NCBI RefSeq assembly: GCF_042453785.1
Contig: NC_091670.1
Span: forward strand, 3,162,001-3,226,000
Length of the DNA stretch: 64,000 bases
Direction of reading: 5' to 3'
Source of the DNA: Malus domestica
Taxonomy: Eukaryota; Streptophyta; Magnoliopsida; Rosales; Rosaceae
Shown here: piece by piece, positions 10,857 through 23,653 of the stretch
How the letters are laid out: every line of letters begins with the position of its first letter
How positions within the stretch are numbered: position 1 is the first letter of the stretch
Notes under the pieces: generated by a model
What the model was told of the DNA's origin: nothing
Database searches by the model: none
What the model saw: the letters and a program-made list of their open reading frames with translations, nothing else
Translations under genes and position numbers: made by a program

Positions 10857-12368
10857 AGCACCAGGAAAACCACACAAAACAGAGCCAATTCCATTTGAGC
10901 AGCAAATAACCCCGCCAGCGCCTGCAACCCACAATCCAAAAGAACCCAATCAATAGTTTCCAAAAAAAAAAAAAAAAAAAAGAAACCAATCAACATCCCA
11001 TCAATATTCAAAAGTAACAAAAAGTAGAAAAAAAAATTTACATACACTGATACATATACAGTTTTCATGTATATTAATAATAACTTATGCTTTGTAGCCA
11101 TGCTTTACTAATCACTATTTTCTTATGTGCTATTTTTTTTTACACAAACGAAATTATTCTAAGCTACACTAAAGAAATGATGAAGAGTTTGAATTCGGAA
11201 CAATGGATTAAAAAATGAACCACTCATCAAAGCAATCCACCAATTGCACGCCGAGGTTCATTTTATTAATTTTTTTTATTTTTTTTGAAGAAATGAACAC
11301 ATTTTAATGCTTCAGTTGATGAAGAAGTAATAAGTAATAACCAACTACATGATGCAAATTGAATGTTTGAGCATGTAACCAAAAACTAAAATAATCAACA
11401 ATGGAAATGGTTACCTGTCTCTGGTGGCCAGAGGTTGGTACAGGGCGTATTGTGGTTGAATCCACTTCACCAGTGGGCAAAGGAACAGCAGGATTACTGT
11501 TAATGAATGGGATTCCACCGCCGCCGCCTCCTTTATCTGTCACTGAAGAGCTTACGCTTGGTTGTGGGCTGGGAGCTAATGCCACTTGGCGAGGATGGAA
11601 TGGCCATGGGAATACTGGAGATGATGAAACTCCACCACCACCAGATTTCGGTGTTGGGGCCACGGTTGGAGGAAGCTGCGGAGAGATTCTTGAACTTGAA
11701 CCGGAACTCTGCGGCGGCGGTGCGGAGGAGGAGGAGACTGTTATGGCCAGCTTCTGGGTGTTTTGGCATGTTTTGAGCAGAGAGCCATTGTTGAAGGCAA
11801 AGTAGAAGAAACCAGTGCGTGATGGGTGCCACTTTGCAATGTAACAAGAAAAATTTCAGTCAGAAAGCTCAGATCTTTGAGAAAATCATGACTTACCCAG
11901 ATGAAAATTACTAGTTTTGAAGCTAATATACTGAAAACCCAGGTTCGAACACACATTTAATCGAGCTAATTCTCAAGAATCCCACAGAAAAACAGAGCCA
12001 TTTTAGAGAGAGAGAGAGACAGAGAGAGATACCGTGAAGGAGGTGGAGTCAGGTTTGCTGAGAAGAGTGGCTTGAGTGAAATTGCAGAGATCGAAGGCTC
12101 TTTGGTTCTGGAAAATGTAGAGGTTGTACTGATACGTGTGCTTGAAAACTGAAAAATGCTCAAGAAAATATTGAATCAAAAACAAAGAAAATAAAGTTGT
12201 TGAATTTGTTTGGTTTTTGACAAATGCAAAGTACTTACTGACGGAGTCTCCTACATGAACAGTTGGGTTTTTCCACTCTGAAACTCCATCAACTAGTATT
12301 GTCGTGGAGTGAGAATGCTGGAAGAGTAAAGCGAGCAAGCACAGCACGATGAGCATGGAGAACTTCAT
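10853..12368 (-). CDS. Phytocyanin / early-nodulin-like protein, secreted and probably GPI-anchored
   Basis: Four exons: 12239-12368, 12033-12148, 11415-11831 and 10853-10921. All introns are GT-AG and the frame is continuous, giving 243 residues. Residues 1-21 are a signal peptide (MKFSMLIVLCLLALLFQHSHS). Residues 22-119 match a plastocyanin-like domain: VGDSVIFKH, the Cys at 65 (DLCNFT), a GFFYFAF strand and Cys at 104, with the two cysteines able to form the usual disulfide. The copper-site Cys and His of active phytocyanins (FICG...GHC) are replaced by FAFN and LKTC, so it probably does not bind copper. A Pro/Ser/Gly-rich linker (120-220) ends in a hydrophobic tail encoded by the last 69-bp exon (LALFCVVFLVL), typical of a GPI-anchor signal. 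It would sit at the plasma membrane or cell wall. The ligand is unknown. Confidence 0.85.
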
Positions 12369-12858
12369 GGAGAGCTTCTCTTTTGAAATTTTTTGTCACC
12401 ACAAAGTATAAAGATGGTTTATTAAGATTAGACACAGGTTCCAGTCCTTTGTGGCCTTGCCCTTTATCTATTTATTTGTCTAATATAAACGGCTTCACTT
12501 ATATGGTATTCTGATTCAATAATATAATGATGGTTATATGTATATCTTTGTATGATAATATATTATTCAATCGGGATAATATCGTGACAGTGAACTTGTT
12601 TCATGTAAGTTGCTCTATTTTTAGCTGTTTCAACCATGCTATTTTGGATCAATAATTTGAGACCACGTTTTTTTAACTTTCTCACATATCACTTTATCAT
12701 TAATAAAAAATGTGATAATATTAGGGAGTAGATTCATTCTTTGAGCCATTGGAAAGATTTTTCATGTGCCGGCAACACGGCCTTATATACCAAGTATTAT
12801 AATACAACTGATTAGATACTTACAAAAAAGAATTTCCAATTATTTGTATTATAACACT
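12369..12858. other. Upstream region of the phytocyanin-like gene
   Basis: AT-rich 5' flank of the minus-strand gene, ending at the hAT MITE target site. No specific regulatory motif can be supported. Confidence 0.4.
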
Positions 12859-13618
12859 TAGGGGTGGTTCGGTATGGGATCCCAAATCGAAAATGGTATT
12901 CTGAATTCCAACTGAAAATTTTCAAGACAGGAATTTGAACACCAATCTCGAATCGAAATTTCGGTATTCCCAAATTTCGGGATTCGCGATATGTTTTTAG
13001 TATTTTGGGATTGGATTTTTGGTTTTGGGCTTATGGGTTGAAATTTGAGATTTTTGAGGTATGAAATTTGGGCCTTTGGCCTAATTTTTTTTTTCCAATT
13101 TCATATCAATTGAAATTTAAGCTTTTATCTCATACAAATTTGAAATTTCATACCAATCAAAAGACCATTTCATTCGTAACAAGTCAAACTGATGTTTCAA
13201 AGTTCCAAACTACTTAAATTTCATACTTCTATCCCTAATATAATTTAAGAAAAACTAATGAAAAAAGCTTGAAAACTTTGAGTTTTAACGATAAGTACAA
13301 AATAAAGGGTAAAATGAATAGTATCATGATTGACTTTCTAGTGTAAAAATATGGTTTTTCGTTAAAGTAAATAGTACCGTAGGCTTTTCGTTAGAACATT
13401 CAACATGCAACAACCAAAATAAATATATATATTTTTTCAGTTCGGTTCAGGATTCCCAAACCATTGAATATGTAATCATGATTCCTGTACCGAAAAATTT
13501 GGGATCAGTTCGGTATGGATCCCAAAAATTTCAGTATTATCAATTTGAAAATTTTTCGATATGGATCGAGATTTTTTTTAGTTTGGTTTAGGATTTTCAG
13601 GATAAATTTCTAGCCCTA
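12859..13618. mobile_element. hAT-type MITE
   Basis: A 760-bp element flanked by the 8-bp duplication ATAACACT (12851-12858 and 13619-13626). Termini are TAGGGGTGG on the left and the complement of TAGGGCTAG on the right. An 8-bp target and TAGGG ends are hAT characters. Subterminal motifs such as TTCGGTATGGGATCCCAAA and GGTTTAGGATTCCC-like repeats occur in both halves, and similar ones recur near 57480-57530. No transposase ORF. Confidence 0.8.
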
Positions 13619-13626
13619 ATAACACT

Positions 13627-15799
13627 TATATCAAGTTATATTTCTGACATACTTAAAAGTTTCTCGGGCATAGACAAAGGAGGAGTGTTTTTAAAAACTG
13701 TTGAAAGAGGAGAGTAAGTGTAAGCACGGAGGCTGGTAAAATGTCGGTAGTGGTTTGCTTTTTCCATATGAAGAGTTTGAATGGATGACAGACATAAATA
13801 CGGTCTCATTATTTTTCACAGTAAAAGGTTGAATCATTTTGTTGGTATAAAAAACCCTTTTAAAGAATAAAGATTTAAAGAAAAGGAAAAAGAGAGGATT
13901 AAAAAAAAAAAAAAAGAGTGAGAAAGAGAAGGGGTCTTTTGGGTGGCTCTGATGGTTAATGATGGAGATTATTATTCTAAAATGATTAGCTCTTTGATTA
14001 TGAACCTGCAGTCTGTATTTTTTCAATCCAAATAAATTAATGTCTTGGGAGGTGGAGGACTGCAAATCACTTTCTTTTAGGATTTTTCTTTTAATTTCCT
14101 TTTTATTCAATCCATAAATAATGTAATTAGCTCATACTTTGATGCATAAAATAATTTTAAGGGAATAAAATCTTTAAAGCTCTTTCTTTTCTTTTAATAT
14201 TTGATCTTTTCTGGTAAACATATTGCTTGCTGCCATGTTTTCCATGTTGCAAAGGCAAATGGAAAGCAACTTCTCCTTACCAGTTATAAGGAACTTTATA
14301 GGTTTGTTGAACTCAAAATTTCATCAAACACCCCCTATAGCCTTGATGAAATTTATATTTTGGTATCAGGAGAAACTACTTAGATGTCAGTGGAAGGAAT
14401 TCTCCACGTAACGTAGGTCTGTTAGTGTTCTTGTTTGTTCTTCGACATTGCAATAAAGTGGTGTATCTAATAGCAGTTTATGTCTTTAAAGAAAAATGTG
14501 TGTTTCAATGGGATACTTGGGAGCCAATTTGGCTCTTCAAATCATTATTGCTTCAACTGCTTTGATTTTTTACTTCCTCCCTTCGTAGATATGAAGAAAG
14601 AGGTATTGTTCGAACCAAATTTGCGAAAATCATGATCTCACAGCATTCATCATCCATGCATGAAAAATGTTGGTCACATATAATGAAGAGATTTTTCAGT
14701 GTGATCGAAACATGAGGTGGTACACTACGTGTCACTATACAAATAGTGGAATATGTGTGTTAAAAAGTTTATAACTTAAAAAATACAATTTTCCATCACT
14801 TATATAAAAACACATGATGTACTATCCGGGTTCTGGTTAATAGGAAAAATTTATCCATATAATGCAAGTGCAAGTGCATAAAAAGAAGGGAAGTGGCGTG
14901 GAGGCAGAGAGCAGAGAGCAGAGAGCAAGCATGGCCGGCATCATATGCAGCAAAAGGAACCTTAAATTTGATCTGTATTTGTCGATGAGGTCTGTGGGCC
15001 AACTCCTACTTTATATACGCCGAAAACATAAAGATAACAAAAGCACTTGGCAGGGAACTAAAAGACAAACACTAGAGTAAAAAGGACTTTGAATGGATAA
15101 AAGAGAGAAATACATGTAAGTTAAAAAGAGAAATTATTAGGAATCTGTACTTGATTTTACGATAGTTTAATATTAAAAATATGAAATGATTAAAATATTT
15201 TTAGAGATGAGAATGTTGACTTTGATTGATGGTCGTGTCGTGACGCGTATGACTCATTCATTTGACGTATTCTAAGAGTACTCGACGTTACGAACTCGTG
15301 GACGCAAGCGGAATCGAAGACATATCTAAAGGTAATTGAATCTAAATAAAGTAATGTAGGAAGAAAAAAAATCAAAGGAAAGAAAAACATAAAATAAATA
15401 AATAAAATAGAAAATGATACAACGGGTACTTCGCTACCGATTGTACGTGGAAACAGTCGCTAGAGAGGTAGTGAACACACCCCGTAGAAATCGCTAGCGA
15501 GATAGTGACTATACAAAAAATCAGTCGCTAGTATCATACCAATCCTCCATTTTCAATTATTTTTCTTTTTTATTTATTTATTTTTGTTAATATTTATTTA
15601 TTTTATTTCTCTTACTATAACAACAAACTTTTATATTCATATTCTTCAAAATATATTTTTCTGTGAAAAATCCATTATAATTCATTTTAAACACTTGTAA
15701 TCAACGATTTAAAACCTAAATTTAAAGATATTTGAATTTAATAGTGATTACTCAAATAAAGTAAATAAATTGGAATAGGGAAAGACAAATACCACGGTA
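13627..15799. other. Intergenic, no gene recognised
   Basis: Short ORFs at 13691-14110, 14201-14411 and 14862-15080 lack recognisable domains or start context. At 15430-15535 a short motif with GTCGCTAG or ATCGCTAGCGA recurs three times; its nature is unknown. Confidence 0.4.
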
Positions 15800-16720
15800 T
15801 TGATTCTCGCCCAGACGTACTTAAATTGTTCTATCTATTTATTTTCACCTTCGCCTCACCGTAAAGTTTTAAAAATTAAGGTAAGATTTTCCGTTGATAT
15901 TCTTAAGGGTAGAACCCCATTTGATAATGTTTTGGGTCTCACTATTGTATTTTTCACTTATTTTTTTAGTTTTCGGCTTAAATATTCTACTAAATATACA
16001 TTTGTTGCTCAATAAGTTGTAAAACCACTTCCAAATGTCTTATAAAGTTTTCTTTAATGCTCATGGAAAATATTTCGCAATAAATTGTAAAACCGCTTCC
16101 AAATTCATACATAAAGTATCGTTCAATCTATTTATTTTCACCTTTGCCTCAACGTGAAGTTTTGAAATTAATGTAAGACTTTCCATTGATATTCTTGAGG
16201 GTGGAACCCCTTTTTTCACAATGTTTTGGGCCTCACTACCACATTTTTCACTTATTCTTTTAGTTTTCGGCTTAATAATACATTTATTGCTCAATAAATC
16301 CTAAAACCGATTCCAAATGCCTTATAAAGTTTTCTTTAACGCTCATGGAAAATATTTCGCGAAAAAAAAATTTGCACTTTCACAAAAAAACATGGATTAA
16401 CAGTCACGATTTGTAGTTGGTTTTGCAAATTCATATATAAATCATCGTTCGATTTATTTATTTTCACCTTCGCCTCATCGTGAAATTTTGAAAATTAAGG
16501 TAAAACTTTCCATTGAGATTCTTGAGGGTAGAACCCCCTTTTTTACTAAGTTTTGGGCCTCGCTACTATATTTTTCACTTAATATTTTAGTTTTTTTTTT
16601 CGGCTTAAATGTACATTTGTTGCTCAATAAACCATGACACTGATTTCAAATGGCATTTGAGTTTTCTTAATGCTCACGGAAAATATTTCACAAAAATAAA
16701 AAAGTTTGCATTTTTAACAA
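15800..16720 (+). repeat. Degenerate ~300-bp tandem repeat block, copy 1
   Basis: Three diverged units repeat in the same order. The anchor TTATTTTCACCTT starts near 15840, 16133 and 16459, a spacing of about 290-330 bp. Each unit then has a TTCTTGAGGGT-type motif, a TTTTGGGCCTCACTA-type motif, a TTTCGGCTTAAAT motif, GCTCAATAA and GGAAAATATTTC. The same ordered motifs occur at 52770-53950 and 61370-62520. No coding potential is seen. Confidence 0.7.
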
Positions 16721-17995
16721 AAATCGTGGGTGTTAGATAGGCTCGATGTACACAAAACAAGGCAGGTCTAATACACAACGAGACGGGCTCCACTCACAGA
16801 AAATGACACAGGCTTCTGGCACGCAAAACAAGACGAGGAGCACAGAACGAGACGAGAATCGCACAAATCGAGATGCCTTAGGAAGTATGAAACAAATTAA
16901 GTGGTTCAGTTTTACACACTTTCAACTGAGCCATCTTCAATGACATGATCGACTTAAAAAGATGAAAGGAAAAACATTTCCTCTGTTTAGATATACACCA
17001 AGGTTTTGTTTATATCTTCCTATCAATTGCATTGAGTACACTTTTCAATTTTTTCTTTCTTACCAAGGAGGTTGTCATTCTCCTTTTCGAAGTAAGAGAC
17101 CAATTTTTATGATACACTATGAGAGCAATGAATTATAATGCCAAAAATTTAGTGCTAATCCATGGGTTGACTAAACATTTTCAAGAGCTTATGGGTTCAA
17201 ATATAATTTCCCACTGAAAAATTCTGGAGCAAATCAATGCATGACACAGCAAAATTTATTAGTCGGATGCGTGTTCAAGAATTCAAGAGAATCTAGCAAG
17301 TGGATGTGATTCACTTAAAAGGCAATCTTGATGTATGTAGAGATACTCCTGTCTGTATACGAATAGGAGGCCATAAAATGATGAACTAATGAACAAAGAT
17401 ATTTCCGCTATGTTTCTCCTAAAAAACACGAACAAGGATATTAATGAACTTACATCGATGAAACACGAAATCAGTACTACTAATCAATTTCTAATTTACT
17501 TCTATAATTCTGAATTACAACAGAAATACATGCATATAAATCGATATTCGCTAGCAAGAAACTATAATGCAAGGTCATCTTTATATAAACATAACACTGA
17601 AGATCAATCTTCATATATTTCCGGAAAGGTGTCATAAGCCATCTAAACATAATAAGCTAATTCTGGATCCTGATCCTCTACTTCACCCTCAAATCAATAA
17701 TCGGGGGAAAAGAGGCTTTCATCACCTCTTAACTACATACTTAATAAGGCTCTCTACTTCTATCTCCCTCATTGACGCCATCTTTTCCTAATTAAGTCAT
17801 GACCTTCGTGACTTGGGTTGCAATCTCTCTCAAAAAACAAACCACGATCCACGGTAGCTCTTAAAAATGATAATATCATTTGGTCTAATTATCTACTTCT
17901 GACAATCAGATTCCAAGTCGAATATTTCCATACTTTTTCCTCCTAGGTCTTGACACGATCTTGGTTTCCACGTCACACATCAAGCATATACAATC
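16721..17995. other. Intergenic and 3' flank of the bZIP gene
   Basis: No supported feature. The stretch just below 17996 is likely 3' UTR of the minus-strand bZIP gene. Small ORFs at 16746-16943 and 17389-17791 have no recognisable content. Confidence 0.35.
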
Positions 17996-20900
17996 TTACC
18001 ACTGCAATGAGCGAACTCTCCGGAGCACATGGGGTGGTCTTCGCTTCTCCACAACCGGAATGATGTTTTCCATTAGCTGCAACAAAAATACACAAGGTCA
18101 AATGGATAATAGCAAACAACTATTACAACCACCGTCCCTCATCTTCCAAAATCCTATTCCTCTGGATAAAATGTTCAACTAACGTCGCTCATGGGCCAAA
18201 CTGAAATGAAAAATCATCAATTACCAGAAGTTTCAAAACGGGCAACTGTATTATTTTCTTCCTTATACATGGAAGTCTATAGTAACTTGTTTTCTTGTCT
18301 AATTACATTACCACATGCAAATATAAATGGAAGTCTATACTTAGACTTCTAATGAAGGCCATTCTTTGTTATTATAACATATTGATTGTCTTGACTACAG
18401 CGAACCCAAAGCTTAAATTAAATAGAGGACCACAACCGTATACTTTTAGGAGAGAAATGTTCCTTTTTGTAATCATATTTATCATTGTGAAACTTTCCTA
18501 TTTCTTCCCTCGTGGAAGTAGGCAAAGACCCAACCATGCATATTATTTGCATGTTGTTCTGTCAAGCATGAAAATCCATCCCCTCAAAGGTTGGAGATAT
18601 GCTTGGCTAAGGTAAACTGCTAGGCAATAAGTACACTAAACATAATTCCAATTGATACGTTTATATTTAAGTTAACAAAGTCTATGCCAGTTATCAAATT
18701 ATAAAATGAAACAAATTTGTAACAACTGGTGTATGCAAAAGTTCTGAGTTATATACATCAAAATAATTTTTTTTTAATAATTTATATGCATCAAAACAAT
18801 GTTTAACCTTACACAATGCACTCATGCTATATCTGCCTGAATCATGTACTGCCTGCTAGATAGTGCTTAAATTGTACTCTACATTCATGAGACTTTGCAT
18901 TTGGATTATCATGATTCCAAATATCATTAATATTTTTGTTTCTGTTTGTTTACTGGGAGGAGGGTGGATATTCTTGTAGAATGTAAAGAATTTAGACTGT
19001 ACATTAAAAAAAAACGTAACTAGGGGTCAAGTTTTTTATTTTGGGAATGACAGATGATTATATACAGATTAAGAAATTCAGAATATACAAAAGTCACAGA
19101 TGTCGAGCGTTGAGAGGCCATATAAACTCCATTAATATTTCAAGATAAACCAACGCCTCCACTAGGGAGACATGAAAAATTTTTATATCTAAAATCTAAA
19201 CATGCCACATCTATGGCTGCAAGGTATAATAAACAATAAGGGTCATTACTGTAGACATCTAGCTTTCTTTACCTCTTCAGGCATAAGTACGAAATAATGG
19301 AGATGATACTTATTTGGGTGCACTGGAGAAAAATTTGTATAATTTTCCATGTAATTTTCTATAATATCTGCCTCATATTGTATTTTTCACTTCATCAAAT
19401 TTGTTGTTTCTTATCCAAAAAGAAGATCACCATATGCCAACAACCAAGTTCCTAATAAAATACAATCCCTTGCAGAATCAATTAACTACATGCACCAGGA
19501 ATGAAATGAATACCTGCTTAAGTCTTCCCTGAGTCTGCTCAGCCTGCAATTAAAAAATAAAATTGTTACAAAATAGAATATAAAAAAAATGTTAAGGCAA
19601 CCAAGGAGAGCAAGTAAAACACACACGTCTCAATTTGGTGGCATGTTTAGATATTACTACAGTTAGTCACTTTTTTGGGCTTGGGAATCTGTTTGCCCGA
19701 CTGGTTAGGCCCCTGGCACTATTTGTGGTACTTAGTGAAGGCTTTGCAGTTTGTTCTTAATAAAGTTCCTTCTTTCAGAAGAAAAACAGGTTAAATGCAG
19801 AGAAAAAAGTGCGAGGTCTTAACATCAACTTGAAAACCAAAACACCAAAATTAGATAACTTTAAAAGAAAATGATTTAGCTCCTACGCACACTCATGAAC
19901 CAAGCATCATGCACAAATACAAGAAATCCAAACCCATCCTCATTTTAAACCAATACGCAGACCAAAAAAAGGGGCAACTGAACCAACCAGCCAATTATTA
20001 AATGTTCAAATTGGTTTGTCTGATCTTTTACAAGCTCAAACTTATAAAACAAGCCAAAAATCTTGTTCGCAACTGGCTAATTAAGTTTCCAAGGAAGCTT
20101 GAACATGTTAAAAAACAGACAGGCTTGATTATCTGTCTCCTGGGTTAAGAAAATATTTAAAATTTCATACGATATAACGGATTGAACTCATTTGCCGGAC
20201 TTGAACTCATGTTATAATGGATTGAACATGTTAAATGACGTAGTCAAGTACTTAAATCATTTATCTCTACACTTTGCAAACAAAACATTAAAGTATACAC
20301 TTCAGTGGTTTCGTATGCATGTATTCATATACACTACATGAATATGTACATATATTCATAAGATTTATATAAAAATATTCTAATTTATAATCCTTAGTAT
20401 TCATGAAGCTTGGTCATGAAACATTACTTCAGCTTGGGTTAACTATCAGGCTAACTAACTAATCAAGCCAAGCCCGACAGGTTTGTTCATTTACAGCGCT
20501 GCTGACAATGATAATGAAAGTCTTCAATGGGATGAAACAAAGCAAAGTAACAATATTTGGTTAAAGTATGACTACATACTGCTTTATACACAATAGAAGT
20601 GGAATTTCATCACAGCATACGAACACAGTAGTCAGACAAGTCAAATCAAATTGGTGACCGTTTGGAGTTGCATATTTGTAATTGACAAAACGTCTGCAAC
20701 CTCAGCAAAATGAGACATGTGAAAGGAAAAGTCGTTTTGTTGGAAAATTTAACAAAGTAACAAACTGTCATAACTATACCGAATGCTGATTGCGACTCAA
20801 ACACAGCTCAATTTGGCCCCAAACTCTAATGCTACCAAAGTACTGAACTTCTACTACCATTTCATAGTGGAAAAGCGCATTTCTCACCGCAATTCGGTGG

Positions 20901-21879
20901 CCAACTACAGTCTAAAGCACATTAGATTCATAATTCGATTACCTGTTCTTTCAAAAGCTGCTCGTTTTCCTCCTCTAACCGGACTGCCAATGACTCCAAT
21001 TCATCTTGATAAGCCTAAAATCCAAAAACCCCACAATCAGAAAAGTACAAATAAGCATGAAAAAACAAACAAAAGAAATATCACATACACCATTTCATCA
21101 AAAACCCAATTCCACACCTGCTTTCTCTCTCTGGACCTGGCCGCCGATTCCCGGTTCTTGATCATCCTTTTCTGTCTCTGCTGCGACGCCTTATCCATCG
21201 GCTCCATAACGGCGCGCCCCCTCTTCCGTCTCCCCACTCCTCCTCCACTCCCAGCAGGGTCCGCCACATTTCCAAACCCAACAATCGACCCTTCAACCTT
21301 ATCAATCGACCCGAACGGGCTGAGCGGGATCTGATCAAAGGAAAATACTCCGCTGCTCAATCTCTCCGTCTCGGGCGGCGGCGGCGCAAGCGGAAAATCC
21401 TTAATGTCGTTCTCTTCCACGGCCCCGGCCCTAGCCAAAAAGTCCTCCAGAGTCATCATCTCATCGGGAACCTCCTCTTTACACTCCTTCCGACATTCGC
21501 CGGACACAATTTCCCGCCAAACTTCGTCAACAGTTTTCGGCGGCGGCGGCGCAGTGGAGCTATTAATTTCTGCGGAGGAGTCGAGTAGGGTAATTTGAGC
21601 GTTGAGGAGGGTGGCGTCGGTCATAGGGGTGGGGTTGGAGTCGTAGAGGAGACCGTCAACGGTTATGGAGCCGATTGGAAAGGCCAGCGTCGTACTAGTG
21701 TTGCTGTTCTGGTAGTTGTTTAGGGATTGGGGGTGCGCAGAGGAGGAAGACGGGTGTGCAGTGGTGGTGGTGGGCTGGGGCTTTGTAGCGGGGGAGAAAT
21801 TGGAAGAAGGGCGTCGGGAGAGATCCGAGTTTCGTGATCTCGACGACGACGACGACGACATTAGCTTCGACGACGCCAT
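17996..21879 (-). CDS. GBF4: Group A bZIP transcription factor, GBF4-like
   Basis: Four exons: 21118-21879, 20943-21014, 19514-19543 and 17996-18076. All introns are GT-AG and phase 0, giving 314 residues. The N-terminus (MASSKLMSSSSSSRSRNSDL, then SRRPSS) and conserved blocks VDEVWREIVSGE (about 115-126) and MTLEDFLARAG are hallmarks of ABF/DPBF/GBF4 proteins and hold casein-kinase and SnRK2-type sites. The basic region KRMIKNRESAARSRERKQ is at residues 237-254. The leucine zipper follows in exon 2, with Leu 260, 267 and 274. The C-terminus, EKRRPPHVLRRVRSLQW, is the GBF4-type tail. Such factors bind G-box/ABRE sites (CACGTG core) in the nucleus, often as heterodimers, in ABA and stress responses. 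A 30-bp microexon encodes AEQTQGRLKQ. The 5' leader contains a (CT)n tract (21943-21964). Confidence 0.92.
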
Positions 21880-23520
21880 CTCTTCCGTCGCTGATTTCTC
21901 AGGCCCCTCGGACTGTCCGCTATCTTTCTCTCTCTAGAATCACTCTCTCTCTCTCTCTCTCTCTAGAATTGGAACTTTTAGGGTTCTGATCCGGTGTTTT
22001 GTTGGGATCAGGCCCCGCACCGAAGCTCAGTGAGAAGAACCCCTTTCAACGAGCGAAGCGAAGCAGTTTGTCACATCCCAGAACCTTTTTTGGTGCGGAT
22101 ATTTTGGTGGGACCAAGTATTTAATACAAACCGAGAACCGAGATTATGATTTGCAAGGGTTCGTGGGTCCCGGTGGGACTTACGTAGGCCCCACAGAATA
22201 GCGCAATCGGACTGGCGGTTGTAGGGGATATGTGTGTGGTCGCGTGGTAGATGAGTTTAGCCGGATGCCTGGAGTATGGTTGTTGACCCGGCCACAGTCA
22301 GGGATTGCTATCGTCACGGACGGCAGGGACGGCTGTGATGCAAGGTTGTGTGGTGTCGTGAGCAGATTGGTGAGTTGAATTGCACATATTCGTCCAGCGT
22401 GGCATGCGGACTGATCTGTGGGCTGGAGGAGAGAGGTTTAACTTCAATTCTCAGGCTGGGAGGGGTCAATGAAGCAAATTTGGCCCAGGCCCAATTATGA
22501 AATTTTTTTCCTATTCTAATAGCTCGTTTACTGATTTGTAATTAGAATTGAAGGAATTAAAGTGAGAAGGAATTAAATTGACGAGGTGTTGGAAGCTGGT
22601 GGAGAAATCAGACTGGTGTTTACCACCTATCAAATTTATTAACTTGATCGTCGAAGAGTTTTTAACTAATACCACACTTTTGCCTAGACCTTTTTACGAT
22701 ATTTACTGTCTTGCAGGTTATGCATGAGTCGAACCATCGTCTTTTGGCAACGAGCAGATTTTGGTTCAACAATTGGTATTTTTATTCAGAGAACTTCCGC
22801 TCTCCCGTTGAATGAGTGTCTAACACCATGAATGCTGATGGAGGCTTTTATCCAACCCTGCAGCAAGAAACATTGCAAGCAATCCCGTGAATGTTCTGGA
22901 TTGTTTGCGGTGCTTCTATCTTTGTCAATAAAAACAAAGGAAGAAAAGAAAAAAAAAAGAGAAAGTTAATAGTTATAAACTTGTACGCAATAACTAAGCA
23001 TATATATGGGGGACAAATGCCAAACCAAGTGCATGAGATATGCATGATCCCCTCCATCACATATTGTTCAGCTATCCACGTTAATTCATCACGCTCTCTC
23101 TCTCTCTTTTATCTCTTCATTATTAACCTGTAAACTGCTGTACCAGATGTCATCAAATTAATAACTCCACGTGATCCACGTTTTATTAAATTACATTGTA
23201 AGCCACATGATGCGGTGATAAATTAAGACTTCATGATTTAATTTTTTTTTTTAAAAAGACTAATTATCAACTACCGTATCATGTAGTTTATAAAATAAGA
23301 TTTGAAAAAATCATCTCTCTAGTATTACCCTATGCGTTTATGAGATGCATATCTTTTAAATCACAAAAGCAATATTAGTTAGCGGCGTTCGTTCTATCTT
23401 GTACAATAATCGACAGATTTCAGGTTTGCCTGCCGACCTACCTTGATGAAGCCTCAACTCCCCCGTTCAATTGAATCACAACCTACTCGTATTATGTCAG
23501 CTCAATGCATTTTTCCCCTC
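21880..23520. other. bZIP upstream region and intergenic DNA
   Basis: It begins with a pyrimidine-rich leader, including (CT)n at 21943-21964, that probably belongs to the bZIP 5' UTR. The GC-richer stretch 22000-22500 may be promoter. No other gene is recognised. Confidence 0.4.
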
Positions 23521-23538
23521 CATGTTTGTTTTAATATC

Positions 23539-23636
23539 TTGGGAGCAGCCTCTCCATAAATAGGGGTAAGGCTAGCCGACATTTCCCTCTCCCAAACCCT
23601 GCGTAAAGCGGGAGCCTTGTGCACTGGGTACGACCT
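23539..23636 (+). mobile_element. 5'-truncated Au-type SINE
   Basis: The 98-bp sequence contains GCAGCCTCTCC, GGGGTAAGGCT, CCCAAACCCTGCGTAAAGC and GGGAGCCTTGTGCACTGGG, which are the 3' half of plant Au SINEs. A perfect 17-bp duplication, ATGTTTGTTTTAATATC, flanks it at 23522-23538 and 23637-23653. The tRNA-related 5' half is absent, so reverse transcription probably stopped early. Confidence 0.82.
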
Positions 23637-23653
23637 ATGTTTGTTTTAATATC

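Noticed and set aside
11401..11847. Plus and minus ORFs overlapping the phytocyanin-like exon 3
   Set aside because: Antisense or frame-shifted shadows of the Pro/Gly-rich exon.
20783..21334. 183-residue plus ORF
   Set aside because: It is antisense to bZIP exons 1-2; the minus-strand bZIP reading has clear conserved domains.
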